Assembly (NCBI RefSeq): GCF_009900765.1
Contig: NZ_JAAABL010000013.1
Location: forward strand, 1-64,000
Source of the DNA: Rhodovarius lipocyclicus
GTDB lineage: Bacteria; Pseudomonadota; Alphaproteobacteria; Acetobacterales; Acetobacteraceae
Reading direction: 5' to 3'
Length of the DNA stretch: 64,000 nucleotides
The notes below the pieces were generated by a model. That model saw only the letters and a program-made list of their open reading frames with translations. It made no database searches and had not been told where the DNA came from. A program made the position numbers and the translations under genes. Shown in pieces: positions 23,805-30,766 of this stretch (the stretch's first letter is position 1; each line of letters opens with the position of its first letter).

Positions 23805-24488
23805 ATGTCCATGGTCTTGCCGCTTGAGGCCCCCCAGTCCCTGACCGAACAGGCCGTGCGCCAATTGCGCCGGGACATCATCGCGACCGAGCTGCCCCCG
23901 GGCGCCAGCCTGTCGGAGGCCACGCTCTCCGCCGCCATGGGCCTGGGCAAGGCGCCGATCCGCGCGGCCCTCGCCCGTCTGGCCGACGAAGGGCTGGTCG
24001 CCGCCCTGCCGCGCCGGGGCTGGGTCGTCTCCCTCGTCACCATCCGCGACATCCATGAAGTGTTCGACCTGCGCCTGCTGCTGGAACCCGAGGCCGCCCG
24101 CCGCGCCGCCGGCCGCGTGGATGCCGAGCACCTGAAGCGCCTGGATGCCGTCTGCGCCGCCGGCTATCAGCCCGGCAACGGTGACAGCGCCATCGACTTC
24201 CTGGAAGCCAACCGCCGCTTCCATGTCACGGTCGCCGAACTCTCGGGCAATGCGCGCCTGGCGCGGCAATTGGGCCGCCTGCTGGACGAAAGCACCCGCA
24301 TGCTGGTGATGGGCCTGATGCGCCGCGACCGCAGCGGCGAGATGGCCCATGAGCATGAGGAGCTGATCGCGGCCCTGGCCCTGGGCAGGGCCGAGGAAGC
24401 CGCCCGCATCATGCACGAACAGGTCGATGCCAGCCGCCGGATGGTGCTGGCCGCTTTGACTTCGCCGGAACTGGGGATTTCCGTATGA
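23805..24488 (+). CDS. GntR family transcriptional regulator (FadR/FCD type)
   Basis: 227 residues. An N-terminal winged helix-turn-helix (about 12-75: LTEQAVRQLRRDIIATELPP, then LGKAPIRAALARLADEGLV) is joined to an all-helical FCD effector domain (about 80-215) containing DLRLLLEPEAARRAA and NRRFHVTVAELSGN. In such domains Asp/His residues hold a metal that senses a carboxylate ligand. Its stop overlaps the next start (ATGA at 24485), so it is translated together with the cysteine-dioxygenase-like gene. It probably controls that gene and the downstream exporter; the effector is unknown. Confidence 0.92.
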   Translation: MSMVLPLEAPQSLTEQAVRQLRRDIIATELPPGASLSEATLSAAMGLGKAPIRAALARLADEGLVAALPRRGWVVSLVTIRDIHEVFDLRLLLEPEAARRAAGRVDAEHLKRLDAVCAAGYQPGNGDSAIDFLEANRRFHVTVAELSGNARLARQLGRLLDESTRMLVMGLMRRDRSGEMAHEHEELIAALALGRAEEAARIMHEQVDASRRMVLAALTSPELGISV

Positions 24489-24988
24489 ACATGATTCGCC
24501 CGCGCATGGCCCTGAACGCCATGCTCGCCACCATCGACGAGGCCTGCCGGACCCCGCTGGAAGGCCGGGAGCAGCGCGTGGCCGCCGCCATCGCCGCCCA
24601 TGTGGACGACCCGGAGCTGCTGGCCGATGTCGCCTGCCCGGAATGCCCGGACCACTACATCCGCCACCTGCTGCATGATGGCGGCGATTACGGCGTGGTC
24701 GCGCTGGTGTGGCGCCCGGGCCAGATGTCGCCGATCCATGCGCACAAAAGCTGGTGCGCCTTCGGCGTGCACCGCGGCATCATGACCGAGCACTACTACG
24801 CCCCGGGCGACACCCCGGCCCTGACCGCCGCCCACCTGCGCTTCCCCGGCGATGTCAGCCACGGCCCCGCCTGCGACGACCTGATCCACCGCCTGGCCAA
24901 TTGCTGCTCGGAGACGGCGATCTCCATCCATGTCTACGGCCTGCCCTTCGAGCGCTTCTCGAAAGACCTCAACCTGATCCTTGCGTGA
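24485..24988 (+). CDS. Cysteine dioxygenase-family cupin protein
   Basis: 167 residues of the cysteine dioxygenase type I superfamily. The iron facial triad is visible as His85 and His87 (SPIHAHKSW) and His149 (ISIHVYG). VALVWRPGQ precedes the first motif as in bacterial thiol dioxygenases. Family members oxidise the thiol of cysteine or 3-mercaptopropionate to a sulfinate with Fe(II) and O2. The exact substrate cannot be assigned. It is translationally coupled to the GntR regulator and followed by a DMT-type exporter 29 bp downstream, which suggests a regulated module for a small sulfur compound. Confidence 0.82.
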   Translation: MNMIRPRMALNAMLATIDEACRTPLEGREQRVAAAIAAHVDDPELLADVACPECPDHYIRHLLHDGGDYGVVALVWRPGQMSPIHAHKSWCAFGVHRGIMTEHYYAPGDTPALTAAHLRFPGDVSHGPACDDLIHRLANCCSETAISIHVYGLPFERFSKDLNLILA

Positions 24989-25017
24989 ATTCCCGGTAAG
25001 CCACAGTCTGCGAGGCA

Positions 25018-25917
25018 ATGAACTCACGGCTGTGGCTTGGCCTTGCGCTTGGGATGGGCGCGTCGGTGATCTGGGGGGCGCACGCCGTGGTGGCGCGCAT
25101 CTCCCTGGCCGGGCAGGGGCTGCATCCCTTCGACCTCATCGCCTGCCGCTTCCTGATTTCCGGGCTGATCCTGGCGCCGCTGGTCTGGCGTGAGCGCGCG
25201 GCGCTGATCCGCCTCGGCTTGCCGAAACTGCTGGTGCTGACGGCCATGGGGGGCGTGGGCAACCTGATGGTGTTCACCACCGCGCTGCTCTACGCGCCCG
25301 CCAGCCATGGCGGCACCATCCCGCCCATCACCGGGCCCATCATGGGGGCGCTGGCGGGCTATCTGCTGCTGGGGGAAAACCCCACGCGCGGGCGCGTGGC
25401 CGCGCTGGGGCTGATGCTGCTGGGGGTGCTGTTCATCGGCTGGGACGGGCTTTCGACCGACGCACCGGATGTGTGGAAGGGCGACATCCTGCTGTTCCTG
25501 GCCGGGGTCAGCTGGGGCTTCTTCGGCGCGCTGCTGCGGCGCTGGCAGGCACCGGCCTTTGCCACCGCCTCGGCCATGGCCATCGTCTCCGCCATCATCA
25601 TCCTGCCGCTGTGGCTCGGCACCTCCGCCGCGGATTTCCTGGCGCGGCCGGCCTGGCTGCAACTGTGGGTGGGCTTCGCGCAGGGCATCATGCTGGGCGT
25701 GGTGTCCATGCAGATGTTCACCCGCAGCCTGGAAATCCTGGGGCCCACCCGCGCCGCCACCCTGTCCGTCATGGTGCCGGTCACGGCGCTGCTGCTCTCG
25801 GCCACCGTGCTGGGGGAACCGATCGGGGCCAAGCAAGTGCTGGGCGCGGTGCTGGCCATCCTCGGCATGCTGGGGGCCGTGACGCTGACCGGCAATGCAC
25901 GGGTGCGAGGGGGGTAG
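25018..25917 (+). CDS. DMT superfamily transporter (EamA domains)
   Basis: 299 residues, hydrophobic throughout with about ten predicted membrane helices arranged as two EamA repeats. The first begins MGASVIWGAHAVVARISLAG and includes HPFDLIACRFLISGLILAPL; the second covers about 150-290, ending GEPIGAKQVLGAVLAILGML. EamA proteins are inner-membrane carriers, mostly exporting amino acids or metabolites. Situated 29 bp after the thiol dioxygenase-like gene in the same direction, so probably co-transcribed with GntR and cupin. A composite repeat element follows immediately. Confidence 0.9.
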   Translation: MNSRLWLGLALGMGASVIWGAHAVVARISLAGQGLHPFDLIACRFLISGLILAPLVWRERAALIRLGLPKLLVLTAMGGVGNLMVFTTALLYAPASHGGTIPPITGPIMGALAGYLLLGENPTRGRVAALGLMLLGVLFIGWDGLSTDAPDVWKGDILLFLAGVSWGFFGALLRRWQAPAFATASAMAIVSAIIILPLWLGTSAADFLARPAWLQLWVGFAQGIMLGVVSMQMFTRSLEILGPTRAATLSVMVPVTALLLSATVLGEPIGAKQVLGAVLAILGMLGAVTLTGNARVRGG

Positions 25918-25928
25918 GGCGCTGTTCA

Positions 25929-26150
25929 GGGGCTTTGCCCCCGAACCCCCACCGAGGGGCCCTGCCCCTCGGCTCCCCGCCAAAGGCCGAAAGGCCCTTG
26001 GAACCCATCAGATTGGCGCCGATCCTGATAGGTGTGGGGCCAATTATATTATAAATATCAATGAGAAACGCCTTCACAAGATCAGCGCCAACTAATCTAG
26101 GTCCAGGACCGAGCACGGTCCTGGCGGGGGTGTCGGGGGCGGAGCCCCTG
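25929..26150. repeat. Composite intergenic element, copy 2, with AT-rich core
   Basis: This fills the 300-bp gap before the Cys-rich lipoprotein gene. Left arm: GGGGC/GCCCC at 25929-25941, CCGAGGGGC/GCCCCTCGG at 25952-25972, and CCAAAGGCC-GAAA-GGCCCTTGG at 25980-26001. Core: imperfect inverted repeats 26010-26023 and 26081-26098 flank an AT-rich island. Right arm: CCAGGACCG/CGGTCCTGG at 26103-26124, then GGGGC-GGA-GCCCC at 26136-26148. The outer ends are inverted copies of each other with a few mismatches. Module order matches copy 1 (on its minus strand) and copy 3. Confidence 0.75.
26036..26080. other. AT-rich island inside composite element
   Basis: A stretch including CAATTATATTATAAATATCA (26041-26060), extreme for a roughly 70% GC genome, followed by ATGAGAAACGCCTTCAC. 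A closely similar block, AATGAGAACGGCGCTTCAC, ends the AT-rich island at 51701-51772. It could hold promoter elements for the downstream lipoprotein gene or be a protein-binding site. Confidence 0.6.
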
Positions 26151-26217
26151 ACGGGGCACCCGAACTTCCCACATCAGCCCATTGCCCGGCGCGTGCGGCG
26201 CGGCATAGCTTGCGGCC

Positions 26218-26727
26218 ATGCGCCGCCTTGCCCTGACCCTGTTGCTCCTCCTCTCCGCCTGCGCGGAGACCGAGACCCGCTACATCCCGCCCGGCGGGTT
26301 CATGACGGGCGACACGCCGGTCGCTGCCTTCTCCAGCGGGGATGCCTGCATCGCCAGCTGCCAGATGGAGCAGCGCCAGTGCGTGCAGGACGAACAGGTC
26401 AGCGTCGGCGCCTGCTATGGCGCGGACAGTGCCATCGCCTCCGGCTTCAACGGCTGCCGGCCGGGTGCCGCGGGCTGCGTGCCGCCGCCGATCTGCCTGC
26501 AGAACACCACCGCCTGCACCGAGGCCTACAACGCCTGCTATTCGCGCTGCGGCGGCGTGGCGCTGCAGGTGCGCCGGCGCCCCGCCGCCACGGTCAGCGA
26601 GACGATGCCCACCACCCCCTTCGTGGTGCCGCCCCTGCCGGGCAGCGTGCCGGCCGCCGCCCCGCCTCGCCGCCGGGTGCGCCACCGCGCCGCCACCCCC
26701 GCCCCTGGGCAAACCGAGGCAAATTAA
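26218..26727 (+). CDS. Cysteine-rich lipoprotein of unknown function
   Basis: 169 residues. MRRLALTLLLLLSAC is a lipoprotein signal (lipobox LSAC, Cys15). The mature domain (about 35-115) has ten further Cys, including DACIASC, RQC, GAC, NGC, AGC, PIC, TAC, NAC and SRC, an even number suited to disulfides. A Pro/Ala/Arg-rich tail (PPRRRVRHRAATPAPGQ) looks disordered and basic. No known family recognised. It precedes uppP by 44 bp in the same direction; a periplasmic location is likely. Confidence 0.75.
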   Translation: MRRLALTLLLLLSACAETETRYIPPGGFMTGDTPVAAFSSGDACIASCQMEQRQCVQDEQVSVGACYGADSAIASGFNGCRPGAAGCVPPPICLQNTTACTEAYNACYSRCGGVALQVRRRPAATVSETMPTTPFVVPPLPGSVPAAAPPRRRVRHRAATPAPGQTEAN

Positions 26728-26771
26728 GGGCAGCCGTTCCCCCCGCCCACGCCCTGTTCTAAACCCGGGCC

Positions 26772-27581
26772 ATGGATATCACCGCCATTGCCTCCGCCAT
26801 CCTCATGGGCCTGGTCGAGGGGCTGACCGAGTTCCTGCCCATCTCCTCCACCGGGCACCTGATCCTGCTGGGCCATGTGATCGGCTTCCAGGGACCACCG
26901 GGCAAGGTGTTCGAGATCGGCATCCAGCTGGGCGCCATCCTGGCCGTGGTGGTGCTATACCGCGACAAGCTGCTGGACATCGCGCGCGGCATGTGGCGCC
27001 CCGGCACGGCCGAGCGCTTCTACGCCACCAACATCATCCTGGCCTTCCTGCCGGCCATGGTGCTGGGCGCCACCCTGCACGGCCCCATCACGCGGCTGCT
27101 GTTCAACCCCTGGGTGGTCAGCATCGCGCTGATCCTGGGCGGCATCGCCATCATCGCCATCGAGCGCGCGATGCCCGAACCCGAGATCCGCTCCGTGCCG
27201 GAAATCGGGCCGCTGGCGGCACTCATCATCGGCTTCGGCCAGGCACTGGCGATGATCCCGGGCACCTCGCGCTCCGGCGCCACCATCATCACGGCACTGC
27301 TGCTGCGGGTGGAACGCAAGGCGGCGGCGGAGTTCAGCTTCATCCTGGCCATCCCCACCATGCTGGCCGCCACCGCCTACAGCCTACTGAAAGCACGCGA
27401 CGAACTGTCCATGGACGGGTTCGGACTGGTGATCATCGGCTTCGTGGTGGCATTTATCGTGGCCCTGCTGGTGGTGCGGGCCGTGGTGGGGTTCATCGGG
27501 CGCGTGGGGTTCACGCCGTTCGGGTGGTACCGGATCGCGCTGGGGGTGGTGATGCTGGGGGCGCTGGTGGTGATGGGGTGA
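26772..27581 (+). CDS. uppP: Undecaprenyl-diphosphate phosphatase
   Basis: 269 residues, multi-pass inner-membrane protein. The BacA/UppP signatures are present: EGLTEFLPISSTGHL (16-30, with Glu16, Glu20 and His29 of the active site) and PGTSRSGATI (about 163-172, Arg of the second motif). It dephosphorylates undecaprenyl diphosphate to recycle the lipid carrier for peptidoglycan and surface polysaccharide. This connects functionally to murJ and the polysaccharide genes elsewhere in the window. Length and start (ATG 26772) are normal. It converges on zapE with a hairpin between. Confidence 0.97.
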   Translation: MDITAIASAILMGLVEGLTEFLPISSTGHLILLGHVIGFQGPPGKVFEIGIQLGAILAVVVLYRDKLLDIARGMWRPGTAERFYATNIILAFLPAMVLGATLHGPITRLLFNPWVVSIALILGGIAIIAIERAMPEPEIRSVPEIGPLAALIIGFGQALAMIPGTSRSGATIITALLLRVERKAAAEFSFILAIPTMLAATAYSLLKARDELSMDGFGLVIIGFVVAFIVALLVVRAVVGFIGRVGFTPFGWYRIALGVVMLGALVVMG

Positions 27582-27587
27582 AACAGC

Positions 27588-27614
27588 CCGAGGGGGGGGC
27601 AAAGCCCCTCTCGG
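27588..27614. terminator. Hairpin between convergent uppP and zapE
   Basis: CCGAGGGGGGGGC (27588-27600), loop AAA, GCCCCTCTCGG (27604-27614): imperfect arms but very G/C-rich, starting 7 bp after the uppP stop and lying just before the zapE stop. No T-run, so intrinsic termination is uncertain; a bidirectional barrier is plausible. Confidence 0.5.
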
Positions 27615-27618
27615 ACCA

Positions 27619-28791
27619 TCACTGCAAATGCGCCAGCCCCAGATATTCCTGGCTCTGCATTTCCATCAACCGGCTGGCGGTGCGTTCGAACATCGCCGCG
27701 TTCTGCCCGTATTCGTACAGTTGGTCCGGCGTGGCGGCGGCGCTGGCCACCAGTTTGCAGCGGTGTTCGTACAGCGCGTCGATCAGCGTGATGAAGCGCC
27801 GGGCGCGGTCGAAATTGTCCGGGTTCAGGCGCGGGATGTCGTCCATCACCAGCGTATGCACATGGGTCGCCACCGCCAGGTAGTCGGCGGGGCCCAGCGG
27901 CTTGCCGCACAGATCCTCGAAGCTGGCGCGCGCCACGCCGCGCGCGGCCTCCGGCAAGGGGACCTTGCGGCCCAGCACTTCCAGCGTCATCGGCGTGCCA
28001 TGCGCCACGCCGGTGAGTTCCCTGAAGGCGGTGTCCAGCGCGCGCTCGGCCCGGCCATCGGCGGGGGAATGCCAGGTGGGCAGGCCGCGGATGCGGTCGC
28101 GGCGGTAGTCGCGCTGGCTGTCCAGCGCCAGCACCTCCACCTGTTTCTTGATGATGGCGATGAAGGGCAGGAAGGCGTCACGCCCCGGCTTGCCCTTGAA
28201 CAGATCGTCCGGCGCGGTGTTGGAGGTGGCGACGATCACCACGCCGCGCGCGAACAGGGCCTCGAACAGCCGGCCCAGGATCATGGCGTCGGTGATGTCG
28301 TGCACCTGGAACTCGTCGAAGCACAGCAGCGCGGCCTCGGCGAAGATCAGGTCGGCCAGGGGCTGGATGGGGTCCTCGCCGCTGGGGTTGGCCTTTTTCC
28401 AGGTGTGGATGCGCTGGTGGCATTCCTGCATGAAGGCGTGGAAGTGGATGCGGCGCTTGCGGGCCACGTCCGCGGCCTCGAAGAACAGATCCATCAGCAT
28501 GGATTTGCCGCGCCCGACCTGGCCCACCAGATACAGGCCGACCGGGGCTTCCTTCACCCCGTCCTCCGCACCGCGTTTGCGGAACAGCCGGCCCAGCAGC
28601 CCGCCTTGGGGCTTCTCGGGCCCGGCCGGCTTGGGGTCGTAGCCGCGCAGGCGGTACCATAGCTCCTGCAAGGTTTCCGCCGCCATTTCCTGCGCGGGGT
28701 CGGGGTTCAGCACCCCGGCATGCACGCGGGCCCGATAGGCGGGAAGCGGCCCTTCGGCAGGGTTGGGGCTGATCTGCGCTGCAACATCCAT
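27619..28791 (-). CDS. zapE: Cell division protein ZapE (AFG1-like ATPase)
   Basis: 390 residues from the ATG at 28791 (in-frame codons up to 28827 are less likely). It carries Walker A GQVGRGKSM with the following LMDLFFEAA, Walker B LLCFDEFQV, and the sensor region VIVATSNTAPDDLFKGKPGR, all diagnostic of the AFG1/ZapE AAA+ family. The C-terminal AATPDQLYEYGQNAAMFERT segment is also conserved. ZapE acts at the division septum and modulates Z-ring assembly under stress. Divergent from asd. Confidence 0.94.
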   Translation of the reverse strand: MDVAAQISPNPAEGPLPAYRARVHAGVLNPDPAQEMAAETLQELWYRLRGYDPKPAGPEKPQGGLLGRLFRKRGAEDGVKEAPVGLYLVGQVGRGKSMLMDLFFEAADVARKRRIHFHAFMQECHQRIHTWKKANPSGEDPIQPLADLIFAEAALLCFDEFQVHDITDAMILGRLFEALFARGVVIVATSNTAPDDLFKGKPGRDAFLPFIAIIKKQVEVLALDSQRDYRRDRIRGLPTWHSPADGRAERALDTAFRELTGVAHGTPMTLEVLGRKVPLPEAARGVARASFEDLCGKPLGPADYLAVATHVHTLVMDDIPRLNPDNFDRARRFITLIDALYEHRCKLVASAAATPDQLYEYGQNAAMFERTASRLMEMQSQEYLGLAHLQ

Positions 28792-28843
28792 GGGGTGGGG
28801 GATAACGCGGGGCAGCCCTGCGCACAATCGGGCGTGAAACGCA

Positions 28844-28872
28844 TTGAATCCTTATGTCCGGGGCCGTAGAGA
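28844..28872 (+). promoter_or_regulatory. Candidate sigma-70 promoter of asd
   Basis: TTGAAT (28844-28849), 17-bp spacer, TAGAGA (28867-28872), 31 bp before the asd start, in the 112-bp divergent gap with zapE. Matches are 4/6 and 3/6; spacing is ideal. Assigned by eye. Confidence 0.35.
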
Positions 28873-28903
28873 GCACGCTTCCATTCAACCGGAGCTACAG
28901 CCA

Positions 28904-29935
28904 ATGGGCTACAAGGTCGCAGTCGTCGGTGCCACGGGAGCAGTGGGCCGCGAAATGCTGAAAACCTTGGCCGAGCGGAATTTCCCGGCGGACGAGGTGA
29001 TCGCCCTCGCTTCCCCCCGGTCCGCTGGCCAGCAGGTCAGCTTCGGGGACACCAAAATTCTCACGGTGCAGAACCTTGAGACCTTCGATTTCACCGGCAC
29101 CGATATCGGCCTGTTCAGCCCGGGTGCGGCCATTTCGGCCGTGCACGCGCCGCGCGCGGCCGCCCAGGGCTGCGTGGTGATCGACAACACCAGCCACTTC
29201 CGGATGGAACCGGACGTGCCGCTGATCGTGCCCGAGGTGAACGCGCACGCCCTGCCGCAGTTCCGCAAGCGCAACATCATCGCGAACCCGAACTGCAGCA
29301 CCATCCAGATGGTGGTGGCGCTGAAGCCGCTGCACGAAGTGGCGCGGATCAAGCGCGTGGTGGTCGCGACCTACCAGTCCGTCTCCGGCGGCGGCAAGGA
29401 AGCGATGGACGAGCTGTTCATGCAGACCAAGTCCAGCTTCGTGCACCAGCCGCCCGAACCGCAGGTCTTCACCAAGCCCATCGCCTTCAACTGCATCCCG
29501 CACATCGACAAGTTCATGGATGACGGGTTCACGAAGGAAGAATGGAAGATGGCGGTCGAGACGCGCAAAATCCTCGATCCGGACATCAAGGTGGTGGCCA
29601 CCTGCGTGCGCGTGCCGGTCTTCATCAGCCACGCCGAGGCCGTGAACGTGGAATTCGAAACCGCGATCACCGAAGCCCAGGCCCTGGCCGCCTGGCGCCG
29701 CGCGCCCGGCGTCACCGTCTTCGACAAGCGCGAGGACGGCGGCTACATGACCCCGCTGGAAGCGGCGGGCGACGACGACACCTACGTCTCCCGCCTGCGC
29801 CGGGACCCGACCGTGGACCACGGCCTCGCCTTCTGGTGCGTGTCCGACAACCTGCGCAAGGGCGCCGCCCTGAACGCGGTGCAAATCGCCGAAGCCCTGG
29901 TCAAGCAGGGCCTGCTGGAAAAGGCCTCGGCCTGA
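28904..29935 (+). CDS. asd: Aspartate-semialdehyde dehydrogenase
   Basis: 343 residues from ATG 28904, with CCGGAG upstream. NADP-binding GATGAVG (9-15), catalytic Cys131 in NPNCST (128-133), and the VSGGGKEAMDEL and CVRVPVFISHAEAVN blocks identify it as Asd. It makes L-aspartate 4-semialdehyde from aspartyl phosphate, the branch point to lysine/diaminopimelate (cell wall), methionine and threonine. Single gene, divergent from zapE; its transcript runs into the very strong hairpin that begins 8 bp after the stop. Confidence 0.97.
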   Translation: MGYKVAVVGATGAVGREMLKTLAERNFPADEVIALASPRSAGQQVSFGDTKILTVQNLETFDFTGTDIGLFSPGAAISAVHAPRAAAQGCVVIDNTSHFRMEPDVPLIVPEVNAHALPQFRKRNIIANPNCSTIQMVVALKPLHEVARIKRVVVATYQSVSGGGKEAMDELFMQTKSSFVHQPPEPQVFTKPIAFNCIPHIDKFMDDGFTKEEWKMAVETRKILDPDIKVVATCVRVPVFISHAEAVNVEFETAITEAQALAAWRRAPGVTVFDKREDGGYMTPLEAAGDDDTYVSRLRRDPTVDHGLAFWCVSDNLRKGAALNAVQIAEALVKQGLLEKASA

Positions 29936-29943
29936 TCCTGTCA

Positions 29944-29984
29944 GGGCGGATGCGAGAGGGGCTCTGCCCCCCTCGCATCCGCCC
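29944..29984. terminator. Strong 19-bp hairpin after asd
   Basis: Arms 29944-29962 and 29966-29984 pair over 19 positions with one mismatch around the loop TCT, starting 8 bp after the asd stop. There is no T-run, so it may protect the mRNA 3' end rather than stop the polymerase. Confidence 0.6.
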
Positions 29985-30020
29985 GCCAAAGGCCGAAAGG
30001 CCCTTGGAACCCATGAGTTG

Positions 30021-30059
30021 AAAAAGGCCGGAAGGGACGATGTCCCCTCCGGCCTTTTT
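30021..30059. terminator. Bidirectional intrinsic terminator between asd and secB
   Basis: AAAAAGGCCGGAAGGGAC (30021-30038), loop GAT, GTCCCCTCCGGCCTTTTT (30042-30059): 17 of 18 positions pair. Runs of A and T at the two ends give a U-tract on both strands, the classic two-way terminator for convergent genes. It is the best intrinsic terminator in the window. Confidence 0.85.
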
Positions 30060-30108
30060 CAATTTACTGAAGGGGGTCCAGGGGCCACTGGCTCCTGGCG
30101 GGTGGGGT

Positions 30109-30133
30109 GCGGGGAGGGCAGAGCCCTTCCCGC
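30109..30133. terminator. G/C-rich hairpin downstream of secB
   Basis: GCGGGGAGGGC (30109-30119), loop AGA, GCCCTTCCCGC (30123-30133), one G-T pair. It lies 23 bp past the secB stop on the minus strand. Part of the right arm of the composite element; no T-run. Confidence 0.5.
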
Positions 30134-30155
30134 GGCGCCCCTGCCAGAAAAAGGC

Positions 30156-30623
30156 TCAGGCCGTGCCCACCGCCGGCGTGTCCAGGCTGGTCTGGCCGCG
30201 GCGGTTTTGCCACAGGGCCACGAAGTCGATCGGCTGCAGGAACACGGGCGGGAAGCCGCCGTCGCGGGTGATGTCGGCCAGGATGTTGCGGGCGAAGGGG
30301 AAGAGCAGGCGCGGGCATTCCACCAGCAGCACGGGTTCCAGGCTCTGGTCGTCCACCGTGATGGTGAAGATGCCGCAGTAGGTCAGTTCGGCGATGAAGC
30401 AGACCTGGTCGCCGGCCTTGGCGTCGGCGCGGATTTCCAGGGCGACTTCGAACACGTTCTCGCCTTCCTGGATGGGCCGGGCCTGGACATCCAGGCGCAG
30501 GTCCACCTGCGGGGCTTCGCGCAGGCTGGCGAAGATGGTGGGGGCGTTCGGCACCTCGAAGCTGAGGTCCTTGGTGAACTGCATGTTCACCACGATGGGC
30601 GGCTGCGGGGCCTGGTCGGACAT
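30156..30623 (-). CDS. secB: Protein-export chaperone SecB
   Basis: 155 residues from ATG 30623 (MSDQAPQPP). The SecB fold is recognisable by VVNMQFTKDLSFEVPNAP, the FIAELTYCGIFTI strand and the PRLLFPFARNILADITRDGG helix, with PPVFLQPIDFVALWQ near the C-terminus. It holds preproteins unfolded and hands them to SecA. Transcribed alone, facing asd across a double terminator region and divergent from the membrane protein gene at 30767. Confidence 0.96.
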   Translation of the reverse strand: MSDQAPQPPIVVNMQFTKDLSFEVPNAPTIFASLREAPQVDLRLDVQARPIQEGENVFEVALEIRADAKAGDQVCFIAELTYCGIFTITVDDQSLEPVLLVECPRLLFPFARNILADITRDGGFPPVFLQPIDFVALWQNRRGQTSLDTPAVGTA

Positions 30624-30766
30624 GGGGCGGGTGTTCCTTGATCGGAAGCGCGGAAATCGTGCGCGCGGGGTAGCACGCCGGGGGGACGCGCCCAAGGGGC
30701 CGACAATTTTCTTGATTTGTTCCCATACGTAGGATTATGTGCCTTTCGCTGCGCAAGGAGACAGGC

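Larger units (their letters stand above)
29944..30133. repeat. Composite intergenic element, copy 3, with terminator core
   Basis: This fills most of the gap between convergent asd and secB. Left arm: the 29944-29984 hairpin and CCAAAGGCC-GAAA-GGCCCTTGG (29986-30007), followed by CCCATGAG exactly as in the other copies. Core: the 30021-30059 stem. Right arm: CCAGGGGCC-ACT-GGCTCCTGG (30078-30098) and the 30109-30133 hairpin. Module order equals copy 2, with the core exchanged. Confidence 0.75.
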
